NCBI RefSeq assembly: GCF_037392515.1
Contig: NC_090280.1
Location: 19,902,618 to 19,966,617, forward strand
Origin: Haliotis asinina
Lineage: Eukaryota; Mollusca; Gastropoda; Lepetellida; Haliotidae
Direction: 5' to 3'
Length of the DNA stretch: 64,000 nt
Made by a program: the position numbers and the translations under genes. The notes below the pieces were generated by a model that saw nothing but the letters and a program-made list of their open reading frames with translations, was not told where the DNA came from and did not search any database. Within the stretch, counting starts at the first letter, position 1. Every line of letters starts with the position of its first letter. Below are positions 12,740 to 23,697 of this stretch, one piece after another.

Positions 12740-13600
12740 ACGTATCACACTACTCATGTAACAATGGCGTCAGACATGGGGGAGAACTGTCACCATTGAT
12801 ATTCTCCATTCTTATAAATGATATTGAATCTCATTAACTTATTTCAAACTGTAATGGTGTAAATCTCAACTATACTGAAGACAAAGATTTCGTGACATTT
12901 GTAAAGTTATTAGTTTCATTATAAGCAGATGATACTATACTTAACATATATTGAATGGTCAAGGGGACTATAAGATGCTTTGGGCTCACATAAGGGCCAT
13001 AGGCTAAAGTGAATGTAAACAAAGCTAAAATAGTATTATTTGGTAGATGATCATAAACGCGAAGAAAAATTATTTCATTTGGATGGTAAATTCGCTGAAA
13101 TTGTTGATAGTTATACCTACCTCGGTATAATGCTTTAGACAGTTAGACCTACCTTATACAGTTTCGTGTTAGCATTTGACTTAACTGTAATTAAAATATT
13201 TTAACCTATTGTGCAGAAGTCTGGTCTTTCGAAAACCTTGAAATATTTTAGAAAGTTCGTTCAGAATTCGAAAGATTAATTATAGGATAAAGAAATTCAA
13301 ACCCTCGTTCTTAATTTGCTGTATGGAGAACTAGGAATATTCCCGATTAGAAATAATATATAATTATATATTGCACTTTTATCACAATATAACTTCCCAA
13401 GACGGCGTTTTTAAGCTTGCAAATCAAAGCTACGATTTTATTTACCACTTCAAACAAAATAAATATAAAAATATAATCCCTGCAAATCAAATATATGAGA
13501 CAGTACTAGACTTTCGTATGCCTTTGAAGATCTCTCAATCTGTTCAACCCAGTGGCCGGTCATAAAATGTGTGAAAGGTGCCTATTGTAAACTATGTAAG
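12740..13600 (+). pseudogene. LINE reverse transcriptase fossil
   Basis: Frame-shifted pieces of a non-LTR reverse transcriptase: a motif-B-like stretch around 12770-12825 (VRHGGELSP in mixed frames), YADDTIL (motif C) near 12925-12945, then VNVNKAKIVLFGR (13010-13045, the usual K-T-K-x-x-F-G context) and SYTYLGIML (13110-13135). A C-terminal segment continues in the open frame 13371-13565. There are many stops and frame changes. The motif order resembles a LINE type common in molluscs, but I cannot assign the clade. It is an older insertion than the LINE at 33.6 kb. Confidence 0.65.
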
Positions 13601-14412
13601 TATGTAAATAAATTTGTGTTATGTATTTAAATTGTTCAAGGTGTGTGTGAAGTGTTTAAAAAGAGCATATAATTGATTAATTATATGAATCCTGCCAGTT
13701 GTAAATAACATTTTTTTGTACATGTCCCCAAGATTTAACACCTCATTATCATTGTTTCGCTAATCCTTTCTAAATTTGCAACGGTGAAATGTTGCAGCAA
13801 GCCGAAGAGCTAGAAGAGGCCGAGATTAGCAAATTATCTCGCTTGTCGGACTGGTGGTACCGCCCCTTTCATTTAAACCCGGATTAGGATAGACCCAGAT
13901 GGGGAGGTACCAAATGAAGCGACGAGAGACATCAAGCCTGGAACCAGTTGCTTTAACGAAAGTAGGACAAGCGTAGCTTCAAACATGGAACAACATTCCC
14001 CACGCTTTCTTCAATCGCTCTTTGTCGTCTATGCGTGGTCGTTGCCCAGCCTGCAACAACGCCAATGGTGGACACACACGATACTGAATTTGTGAAATGA
14101 CGATGTCTTGTGTCAAACCATACATATACTGTGTGAAAAATGAAACGTCACAAAATATAATTTTTTAAATATTGAATAATTTTTCTCTGATGATACGTCT
14201 GTGTATCCGAATGGAATCCCTATCTTTCGACTCAAGAAAAAACGTTGGCAAAAACCACTCAAACCATCCATTCGTCGTGCAAATGACGTTAGTGCCAAAT
14301 CAGGTTTTGCACGTGCAGTCGATCACGTGATCTTCTCATCGAAGTTTTCTTCATTTGCACGTGTTTGCATTGGCCTAAAGAATTGAAAACCACAGTTCTA
14401 ACGGTGCTTTAA
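13601..14412. other. Intergenic flank of Tc1-like element
   Basis: No gene recognised. If the transposon that follows had terminal inverted repeats, its left end would lie here (about 14150-14400), but I could not find a convincing repeat pair. Confidence 0.4.
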
Positions 14413-15307
14413 ATGCCACGATTTTCAAATGCACAACGTGAACGTACCGTTGGCATGTAGCAAGCGGAAAGATCAGATACTGACGTCGCAAGAGCAATGG
14501 GATGCAGCCGTCGTACTCTGTATGACTTGCGAGGTCGTCTACAACAAACTGGCACCACAAGCAGAAGACCGTCAAATCGAGATGAGATGTTTAGAGGTCG
14601 ACTGTCCTCACAGACTATTCGAAATCGGTTGGGGGCTGCCAATCGCCATTCTTTACGTCCATATCGTGGGTCAATATTGACGCCGTTTCATCAACATCAA
14701 CGTCTGCTGTGGGCCAAACTTCACCTTCGGTGGACCCAGAGAGACTGAAATCGAGTCGTCTTTCGCGATGAATCCAGGTTTACTCTCAGATACGCGGACG
14801 GCAGGCATAGAGTCTGGAAACGACGTCGTGAACGGTATGTTGTGCACAGGAAGTTGCTTGGTGTGGAGTGCATTCTGTGAGAACAACCTTTCCGTACTTC
14901 TGGTCATCCGTAGAAACGTAACAGCTGCTGATAACTGCGACCAGGTGCTCATCTCTGAGCTCGTTCCTTTCATGGCAGCTCATGGTCCAGGTCTACAGTT
15001 CCAGCATTATAATAATGCTCGACCGCAGGTTGACCCGAAATTTCCTTCAAAGCTTGGGAATCAACGTCATGGACTGGTCATCGAGGTCCCCTGACCTTAA
15101 TCCAATAGAGCACTTTTGGCATGCACTTGGGAGAAGGCTTCGTGGTCTTAGGAACCAACTTCAGAATTTGCAGGAACTTGGCGCTGCCCTTGCAAAAGCA
15201 ATGGCGCAGAATCCCCGTATGAACCACGTCTTCACAAGCATCGGGCAGTCGATGAGGAGATGGTGTTTGGCAGTGGTGAATGTGCGGGGCGGCCATACAC
15301 AATCTTG
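14413..15307 (+). pseudogene. Tc1/mariner-superfamily transposase, dead copy
   Basis: The frame opening at 14413 (MPRFSNAQRERTVGM) is cut at once by a TAG. It continues as a helix-turn-helix DNA-binding region (ARAMGCSRRTLYDLRGRL, about 14494-14545). The catalytic core follows: VVFRDESRF with the first Asp near 14757-14785, a NARPQ segment near 15015-15035 where the second Asp appears replaced by Asn (HYNNARP), and SPDLNPIEHFWHALGRRL (15095-15150) with the final Glu, the DDE pattern of Tc1-type enzymes. The last part is open in one frame (14982-15308). At least four stops or frame changes are seen. A working enzyme would be about 300-340 residues. It moved by cut-and-paste and is now inert. 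Confidence 0.85.
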
Positions 15308-15699
15308 AACTGAGAAATTTCGAATTTTTATTCTTGTGACTAGACATTCTCTATACCCATGTTTTGGAACGGCGACGGTATTGTTCTGTTCACAGATAAA
15401 CCGCGATTAAGGAAAGCACCGCAAATGATATTACCTTTTTGCTTTAAAAATGGCATAATATCAAATAATGTACAGTTACTTTATTTCAGTAGTATATTTT
15501 GCTGTTACTATATATAAAATGCATATCGTATAAATATATACATCAGTGCAGACAACGATATAAGGAACAGCATGTCAGCTTGCAACGTTTCATTTTTCAT
15601 TGCGTAGGTTGCCTTTAGTAAGATGACTCTTAAACGTTTATCTTGAAAAAATCCGAGTTAGTATTGCTCATCATATCCCCATGCTTAGTTGACACATGA
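15308..15699. other. Spacer between transposon and GALNT
   Basis: No gene. On the minus strand an AATAAA lies at 15480-15485, about 380 bp past the stop of the glycosyltransferase, so part of this stretch may be its 3' UTR. Confidence 0.4.
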
Positions 15700-15825
15700 C
15701 AACGTATCCCAATGCTCATGTTGTTGATCATTGGATTGTCTGCTCCAGACTTGATTATTTACAGATCGCACCGACGCCATAAAGATGAAATATTGCCGAG
15801 TGTGGTGTTAAATACCCAACCGACC
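15700..15825 (+). repeat. SINE-A 3' half, diverged
   Basis: It matches the 3' half of SINE-A: GCTCATGTTGTTGATCATTG, GATTATTTACAGATCGC, AAATATTGCCGAGTGTGGTG. It lies within the probable 3' UTR of the neighbouring minus-strand gene, in the opposite orientation to it. Confidence 0.7.
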
Positions 15826-15862
15826 AACCAAATCTATATATCTTTGGGACTCGTAACTGACG

Positions 15863-17593
15863 TCATATGTGGTTCGTCAAATTTCTTTGCTCCCTGTTTT
15901 TGTGCCATTTCCACTGTTGACTTAAGCTTCCATCACATGTCTGGTGGACAAGGACGTTCCCTTCCATGGCAATACAGTAACCAAATTCTGTGTAGAGAGA
16001 CTGTCCGTCATACTTAAAAGCCTGGTGGCCTCCTCCACCGTGGCATCTAGCCAGTTGGACCTCCTTCGAATATCCAGAGTCCATACAGTGGATGCTGTGC
16101 CGTATCTCTCCCAACTCACTCATGTCCCAAAGCTGGCCTCCACCGATCTCATTACAAGGCAGCATCTCCAGCGCCACACTATAAGCATAGTCTCTGGCAT
16201 TCACACACATTGAAGGCTGTAAGACGGAGCGTATTGCGCCGCTGTACACTCCATCACCCACGATGTACAGCTCTGGATGGACGTTGTTCAGGTACCATCG
16301 AAATGACTTGCATCCCAAATCCTTTCTGAGTCTCTTCCTTGCAGACACGTCTCCTATATCAACCAACTGGCCGTCGGAATTCATCGTGAATTTCTTATAC
16401 TCGTCCAGCCACACATTAGCAACTCGCCCTGTATTCCGATGGTAAGAGTAGAAACTGTTCACATTCCCATAATGATAATTTGTATGGATACGAAACACAT
16501 GCCCGACATGGGAACAAGGTATCAGTTCAATACGACCTCCACACATCCACACTTTCAAGCTCAGTTCTGTATTCTCTCCACCCCATATCAATAGCTCCGG
16601 GTCGTACTTTCCAAGTCTCTCAAACCACGATTTGGATATTGTAAATATCCCACCCGCCATTGCAGGTGTGTAAATTGGATCAGTAAGAGACTTGACTCGC
16701 TGTTTTTCTCTCTTAGGAAGGTATGTCCAGTCATACGATAGCAAAGGGAAAGTCAGTATGGCTACGTGTATAGGATTTGCATTTTCAATTCCGAAATGTT
16801 CACTGTTTATTATCTCTGTGACGGGAACAGCAGCGATCTTGGGATCGGTGGCTACCCTTGCCAAAAGAGGTTCCAGCCATCTCTGGAAACATTCACAATG
16901 ACTATCCAGGAAAGTCACAGTAGACGAAGTCGCAGCATCGAATCCAATTATCCTAGCTTTAATGAGCCCAATTCTAGTTTTGCTCCTAATAAGTCTGACT
17001 TTAGGAAAGTCAGCCAAGTATTCCTCCAGGGGTGTTTTCAGGTGTTCCATCTCTGAAGCGTCATCGACGAGGAGCACCTCCTTTAATAATCTCGGTGGTG
17101 TGTTGTCAAGGACACTGTGAACAGTCCTGAGCAATGTTGACCAGGTCTCGTTCATGAATATGATAACAACGCTTGTCTGAGGTAGTGCTTCAATATCATA
17201 CGTTTTATTTTGGCACTCGTCGGGTTTAGGAAAAGGCGTACGTCTCCGGAGAGGAATGAGGTTGCTCACGTATTCTCGGAAGCCATTTTCTTTCTCGCTC
17301 AAGTCATATTTCAGTCTTTCCTCTGCGGGTAACTTCTGTTTGTCTATGAGGACAGGTTGACCGTTGTCCCCTGGACGAGTCAAGTTGAACAGAGTTTTCA
17401 CTCGTGTCACGTCGGGCATGTCAGCTGCTGGTAACAACCTTGACATTGCACCGAGGTCAGCCATTGTGTCATGTTTTCTAAAGTCACTTGATGCCTTTCC
17501 ACTGTAATTTAAGAACAGCATTAATGCTATGACAGAAAGAAACACGCTCCATGCTAGTTTTCTCCGTCTTGTCCTTAACTTCAGATACGACAT
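15863..17593 (-). CDS. Polypeptide N-acetylgalactosaminyltransferase (GALNT family), intronless
   Basis: Transfers GalNAc from UDP-GalNAc to Ser/Thr, the first step of mucin-type O-glycosylation in the Golgi. The 576-residue single-exon protein has the full family layout. There is a short basic cytoplasmic tail and one membrane anchor (residues 13-30, type II), then a stem, then the GT-A domain from about 137 (SVVIIFMNETWSTLLRTVHS at 141-160). The metal-binding DSH motif is at 230-232, the catalytic-site WGGEN at 337-341 and the GHVFR loop near 364-368. A C-terminal ricin-type lectin domain (about 445-576) has paired cysteines and QxW-like repeats (QLWDMS, QQWKW). Length and all key motifs agree with active family members. 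The start is the first ATG before the anchor. Most animal GALNT genes have many exons, so the lack of introns suggests an old retrocopy or intron loss. The exact paralogue is not assignable by eye. Confidence 0.95.
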   Translation of the reverse strand: MSYLKLRTRRRKLAWSVFLSVIALMLFLNYSGKASSDFRKHDTMADLGAMSRLLPAADMPDVTRVKTLFNLTRPGDNGQPVLIDKQKLPAEERLKYDLSEKENGFREYVSNLIPLRRRTPFPKPDECQNKTYDIEALPQTSVVIIFMNETWSTLLRTVHSVLDNTPPRLLKEVLLVDDASEMEHLKTPLEEYLADFPKVRLIRSKTRIGLIKARIIGFDAATSSTVTFLDSHCECFQRWLEPLLARVATDPKIAAVPVTEIINSEHFGIENANPIHVAILTFPLLSYDWTYLPKREKQRVKSLTDPIYTPAMAGGIFTISKSWFERLGKYDPELLIWGGENTELSLKVWMCGGRIELIPCSHVGHVFRIHTNYHYGNVNSFYSYHRNTGRVANVWLDEYKKFTMNSDGQLVDIGDVSARKRLRKDLGCKSFRWYLNNVHPELYIVGDGVYSGAIRSVLQPSMCVNARDYAYSVALEMLPCNEIGGGQLWDMSELGEIRHSIHCMDSGYSKEVQLARCHGGGGHQAFKYDGQSLYTEFGYCIAMEGNVLVHQTCDGSLSQQWKWHKNREQRNLTNHI

Positions 17594-18257
17594 ATTTCTT
17601 CAAAAAATGCCAGCATGTTTGGACCAAATACGTCGTGCTTGTATTTATGACATGTATTTGGGACCATAAAAGAGCACAAACGTCGCTCAAGCTATTGCTC
17701 CGTAATAACTAAGCAATGAAAGCTATAAAATCATCAAATTCATACGAGCGTGTTACTGATGGATAAGAAACCATGACAGATACTCAACAGGTTCTATTGA
17801 TTTTGTAAAATCTTTCCGTTTATGTGTTGTGACACCAGGAGGTGCAGCACAGATCTGACGTGACACTGAGGCAGATGGTAGCCTAATGGCTGTAGCGTTC
17901 GATCGTCATTCATAAACCACATCAGATTGATCTTTCTTCTTGTACAGTTATTAAAGAAATGTTTGCGGAGTGAAGTCACTCGATTTTCATAATGTATATG
18001 ATTAAAGACCGAAATATCAAATACTAAGTAGAGTTTCTTAGATAATATTTCTTTTATTCATATTATCCACCCGCTGGTATTATCCACCCGCTCTTCCTGG
18101 TAGACTGTTCTGTTGAAAACACATAATAAATATGGACTGTATGGTGAGAATTAGACCGACACGGTATGGAAATTCCTTGACGATTTAAGACTATTTAGGA
18201 GGAGGCGTGTGGCCTCTATCATCTCATAAAAACAACATGACCAGCAGGCGTGAGTAG
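17594..18257. other. Upstream region of GALNT gene
   Basis: Holds the 5' flank of the minus-strand glycosyltransferase. No TATA box or upstream exon could be identified with confidence. The rest is unremarkable. Confidence 0.4.
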
Positions 18258-18422
18258 ATAGAGGCGGCCTGGTAGACCAGTGGTTAGTCAGAGTTCTCTC
18301 CTCACACCCAAAGGCCCGGGTTTGATTCCCCTTATAGGTGCAACGTGTGAAGCCCATTTCTGGCATCCCCGGTGTGATGTTGCTGGAAAGGAATGCGTAC
18401 AACTAAACTCACTCACTCACTC
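18258..18422 (+). repeat. SINE-B, full-length tRNA-derived SINE
   Basis: The best example of the second SINE family. A tRNA-like head (GCGGCCTGGTAGACCAGTGG, A-box region; GGGTTTGATTCCCC, B-box) is followed by GTGTGAAGCCCATTTCTGG. The 3' end AACTAAACTCACTCACTCAC matches the last bases of SINE-A and the LINE at 33.6 kb. It is about 165 bp including the tail. Confidence 0.8.
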
Positions 18423-18607
18423 ATATCTGAATACCGCCCTTATCATGCTGTTGTTGCATGATGAACAATGTTACCACTGATGTTGCTATTATCACGGGTG
18501 TTTTGTTTCGTATTGCCCTCGTAATACTTCTGTCATGTAACTTTGTACTGGCGAAACTATCTGATTAATATCAGACATTTATTCAGCTTTCCGGCAAAGA
18601 GCTTCAG

Positions 18608-18815
18608 TTTGAAACCCGTGAAGGTTTGGGTTAGAAATGATCTTCAGTAACTCTTGCCGTAAGGGGCTATTAACGGGGTCATGTTCCCAACTGTGTGGAT
18701 CGATGCTCATGCTGCTGATCACTGGGTTGTCTGATTCAGACACGATTATTCACAAGCCGCCGCCATATATCTGGAGTATTGCTGACTACGGTGTAAATCT
18801 AAACTCACTCACTCA
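18608..18815 (+). repeat. SINE-A, internally deleted
   Basis: It starts at AACCCGTGAAGGTTTGGG, loses a middle block after TAACTCTTGCCGTAAG, resumes at GGATCGATGCTCATGCTGCT and ends TAAATCTAAACTCACTCACTCA. The middle is shortened by about 60 bp relative to the copy at 58505-58771. Confidence 0.8.
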
Positions 18816-18952
18816 AGCTGATAATGAACCTGATGGATATACAGGATCTCATCTGACCTTCAGCTTTTCAAGGGTTCATACAATTTAACAGGACCAATTC
18901 CCAGGATGATGAGGGTCGTGATACTGTTTCCACAGGATCAAGACTCTAAACA

Positions 18953-19005
18953 ATGAGTGAGTTTAGTCTTACGCCACACTCCGCAATATTCCAGCTATAT
19001 GGTGT
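18953..19005 (-). repeat. SINE-A 3' end fragment
   Basis: Only the final ~50 bp of the family, with the tail at left (GAGTGAGTTTAGTCTTACGC to CAGCTATATGG), 140 bp from the copy at 18608-18815 and in opposite orientation. Confidence 0.75.
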
Positions 19006-22000
19006 GTATTAATCCAAGTAGTGAGAGCAATATACAAAGATTACACTGTACATACACAACCAGTGCAAATATACTCTATTCACAAGTACAAACACACAAT
19101 ATTTTACATCAGACTCATGTTCATGTTCGACCCAGGGAAGAACATCTCATTTGCTTCCTAGTTCTTGATCACGACACCACATTGAAAACACGTGCAAGCG
19201 TCCCTTATGATTAAGTACACATCTTGCCTGGTTCATGTCACCTGTTTCATCTGCACAGGCCGGTACTGAAAGGAATTCACCCGTTCTTGCGTATATTGAT
19301 ACACAATTACGACGTATATGACAAATGTTAAACATTTTCGTCACTGTCCAGCTACGTGTACAACCAGTTGATTCTACTTCAGATATTCAGTGACCATCAG
19401 CTATCAGTTGCTTACTATTTCTGGTCAGACACTTCATTCCCTACACAACGGACACTGACCACTCGTGAGTATACAGTCAGTGTATGCTGTGCACTATATT
19501 GAAAATTATCCAGGGTACCAACAGCCACGATTCCAGTCTAACCTTTAACTATATATAATGCAAATTAAACCGGTTAATTTTAGCAGCAATATACACAGGA
19601 AGCTAAACACATCAACAGCAGGTCCGCACCAAATTGCACCTACTTGAACACATTTGTACATACATAAGTATAAGTCATGGTGATAAAAATGACACCACTA
19701 AATACTTAAAATTGTGGTCAGTCAAAATTGTGGTCAGTTTTAATGACTGGATGGAGGTGCGCTTTTTGAAATATAGACATCGCAAATTTTCATCCAATCA
19801 CAGTTGCCACATGTCTCTTCAGGTACGGCCCGGCTCAATGAGCAGGCGATTTTTGATTTTAGTGGTATTAAGTAATGTCGGAAATAGAAAAAAGCACATT
19901 GTTTTTCGGAAGTCACTCTGTATCCCTCAAATTTACACACCTGCAAATAGGATATGTCGAAATTCACATGTATGCGTATTCAGAAAAGTATGTTTACTCG
20001 AAAAATAGGGTAAAACATGGAAAAAGTACGAATAGCTGCTAAAAACAATAGATCTGACTAAAGAGGGCAATGAGGTCGCTCAGCCAGGTATGACGACGGA
20101 AGGTTGACTCACCTGGCATGAAATGCATGGCTTTTGCGCTGCCGACTGGCGCAATGGGTCATCTCAAAGATATTTTGTGCTTCTTCATGTGGCTCATCTA
20201 TTGATTAACATTATACGTGTCTTTCTACAATGAAGTTTATGTTAAGATGTGTACAAGAGTATGATACCTGATATGGAAAAGCATCGTATTCAGTGTTTCA
20301 AAATATACAGGTGACATGACCACTTGGAGATTGTTGTCATACCTCTGCTGATATCTCTATCCCAAAGCCCGACTCCAACCATCGCCTGTGACAGCCATAC
20401 AGGGTTTCCTTTTCAGACGATCCCTTCTACCTTTTACAGAGATGTGACTCCATGGTAGCTACATCCTTAATAGTTTCAGCACAAAACCTTTTATTTTTTA
20501 ACGACATCTATCGTTTATAATGACGCTGACATTTACAAAGTGACCTTTATAATACAATCTCATCGTACACTAATTTACATAAAGCAATAGTCTGTTTCAA
20601 ATAAGTCTTGCTCATTTCTGCACTAAATTCTCCCCACTAAAGTTATTTTTTTACGTTTCCTCTCTCCCTACCACTGGAACTGTAGTTAGACCAAACTTTT
20701 GTTTTAACAGATGTTTCACATTTTCGCTGCATAAATTGCAATAAACGTGAAAAACCAAATCAGGAGTGAATAAAATCTGATGATACCTATCTTAAACAGT
20801 CTTGTGATATCTGGCCCTTTGAAAAATGCTGTCGGATATTTCAATGATTTTGACCGAACAAATAGCAGCTAACTTCCCCTAATATGCATACTGTTATATT
20901 AATTCTATAAAATGGAATAAAAGATTTTGCTGTGTGAACCCTCGAGTTGGCAAATGACACCCATACCACTCTTATTCATAATATTACCGATTAAATAAAA
21001 TAAAATAAATTAAATAATCCAGAACTTCCAACATAATTTCTGAATGGACCACTAATATTGATGATGAAGTCACGGTTCTTCATTTTTCCACACCTAGAAA
21101 TGAACTCTACATGTGTATTTGATCACACAGATGTAGTATAACGTAATAAAGCAACTAGCGGATATTACTGTGTCTGGCCACTGAGGTGACATATCTGGGA
21201 TGGAAGAAGATTCATCTACATAAGGGTGGGGCTTAAAGGTCACACACATTATGCGATAAAAAACAAAATAGAGAATCTTCTGCTCAATACCCCTGTATAC
21301 AACAGCTTGACTTAGTGACGTGAAGATCCGTGAAGATCCGGGTTAGAAGTGGTCTCCAGTATTAAACTGAAGTCATTGCCAATATTGATATAGCACTCTG
21401 TCGGAAATCTGTGACACGTGGTATTGATGATTGTATGTGGATTGGACGCCAGATGTGCATCAAACCTCGGAACTAGTGATTGTATTGGTATGATCACCGA
21501 ACCAACTCAATCAGTTCGTGGCCGCCTAAACAAGACAAATGAATTTATTGATTTCGTTTAAATTGCAAACCCATCGCAAATAACTAATAGTCCAACAGCT
21601 GTCGTCCTAAGGAATGTGTGGGTGCTTGGGCTAGCCCAAACTTCGGGTGGTTTTATCGTGCTACTTCACTGAGATACCATACCATACCAGTTAAACATGC
21701 ATACCCCACCGAGACACAATATACACACTGTGAGCTGACCAGTGCTTTTTACACTCATGAATACCGAGCGCCAGACAAGGACGAACAAGTACCATATTTT
21801 GGTATAACATGGGAGACGCCTTAACCACTGTAACAGGGAGTCAGTCCAGCGGGAGTAAGGTTCTGCCCCTAATTTTGGGGTATTTCAGCAACAAATGGTG
21901 GGGTAAATATAACAAAACCTTTTCCATTATCACTATGAATAAGGTTCCAATGGTGCTTTGACCATGCTCGACCAAAAGCAGCGAGAAGTAGTAATAGCGT

Positions 22001-22210
22001 CAAACACCTTTCCATACGTATAGGAGGACATAATCCAGTAAACCAAGCTCGAGTTTTGTTGATTTAACGCACCATATAAATCTGCTGCAAGAAGGGAATA
22101 TTATGGCAGCCACAGTTTTAGGTGAAGCATGTGTTTCAAGAGAAAACATTCTCGAGCAGAGACGAGTATGAGCCTATATTGTCCAATAACTATTTACATG
22201 GATGATAACG
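19006..22210. other. 3.2-kb gene-poor stretch
   Basis: No coding exon recognised. A small SINE-A-like scrap lies near 21318-21360 (GTGAAGATCCGGGTTAG). Around 20385-20460 a motif (GATGTGACTCCATGG) recalls the LINE 3' UTR inversion at 53120-53200, too short to call. The 124-codon frame 19634-20008 has no family signal. Confidence 0.45.
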
Positions 22211-22278
22211 CCTGAGTGAGTGAGTGAGTGAGTAAGTTCGTGAGTGAGTGAGTGAGTGAGTAAGTGACTGAGTGAGAT
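22211..22278. repeat. GTGA microsatellite
   Basis: About fifteen GTGA units with a few interruptions. It is the complement of the TCAC tail of the LINE and SINEs and probably began as such a tail on the minus strand, but no element body is recognisable next to it. Confidence 0.8.
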
Positions 22279-22479
22279 CGAGAACGCCAGATTGAAGTGT
22301 GAATGGGTTTAGTCGTACCCCGATATTACCAATGTTCCATGTTGGGAGATTCACCTGTGCTAAATTCAAATATATGTATAAAGTTACCTAAATTTCCTTA
22401 TCATAGTCTTACACTGTCTGTGTGACGTCGGCATTACCTTTTTCTGTTCTTATAAAGTGGTGCTGTTAAAGATCATTCC

Positions 22480-22700
22480 GTTAAGATCCGGGCTGGAACT
22501 GTTCTTCATTAACCCATGCATGTCGTATGACGCAGCTAACGGGATCGGGCAGTCAGACTCGCTGACTTGGTTAAAACATGTCATCGGTTATCATTCGAGT
22601 AGATCGGTGCGCATGCTGTTGATCACATGATTGTGTACTCCAACCTCGGTTATTTACAAACCGCTGCTGAGATTTCTGATTGTGGCTAAAGGTTAAAATT
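22480..22700 (+). repeat. SINE-A, old copy
   Basis: Diverged but ordered matches: AAGATCCGGGCTGGAAC, TAACGGGATCGGGCAGTCAG, GCATGCTGTTGATCACATGA, GGTTATTTACAAACCGC. The tail is lost. Confidence 0.7.
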
Positions 22701-23697
22701 TCGTGGGTTAACAGAACAACCCATATATCCGTTTCTTGTTTATAAAAATATTTTACGCTGACGCGCAGTAATACACATATACACGCATATTGCTTACCAA
22801 CACACATTCAACTGTTTCACTCTAGCTTCGTGTTTATACCTTTTTAAAACTTTTGGTCAAAATCCTGTTTTCAAGAGAACACCTTTTTAGCTCGATAGTT
22901 CATGTGCGACTGACGCACCTGTCATTCAGTGAGATGTTGCCATTGGTAACGTGGAATGTTTCCGGATCGACAGATATCGACCTGCAGGAGGTGCGACGAT
23001 TAACAGCATGCACTGTCAACGCACGGAGAAAGCGCCTCGGGTATGTGCCCTATCACGGATAAGTATTAAGCACTAATGTCTAGCTTGTACCACAAATCCT
23101 TTGCCATACAACGTGAAAGGGTGGTACGGTCGTTAGCGTGTACATGTGTTGCAGCAACTATCAAAACACCATTGCGGCGTTTATTAACGAAGGTTCTAGC
23201 CTCTAATTTAATGGCTTCGACACGCTACAGGATTATTTATATGAAAAATAGTTGTACGAAAAACGAATGCTCGTGAAATGAAACCATATTGCAATGTGGG
23301 GCAATTGTGTTTGCGTGCAATTAAAATAAATAGATATTGGCGAGATATCATTGCCAGTCATTGCTATGTTAAAATACGTGACCGTTTTACACAGATTCTC
23401 GATGGTATAAAAATCATACAGTGTACAGGTAGTTTTATGAGATGATGTCCAAACCTTCATGCAAAGATGTCATGGTCAGAATATCAGGGATACAGCTGAT
23501 GGTTATAATCATACTCATTCCGATACAATAAAACCCGGACCTTTTTGGAATATCAAGTTTATACAACGGTACGGACTGCATATGCATTGGCGAGACGTGA
23601 CTAAAGGAACTCGGTCTCCCTGGAGTTATAAGGTAGGTAAACACTGCCTCTCTGACTTACACATGGGAGCCTAGTTTCCCTTGGTGTTACATTGTAA
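22701..23697. other. Intergenic, nothing recognised
   Basis: Open frames of 66-78 codons in several phases show no family features or splice context. Confidence 0.45.

Noticed and set aside
19634-20008. 124-codon plus-strand frame
   Set aside because: Basic, low-information composition with no domain, no splice context and no paralogue in the window.
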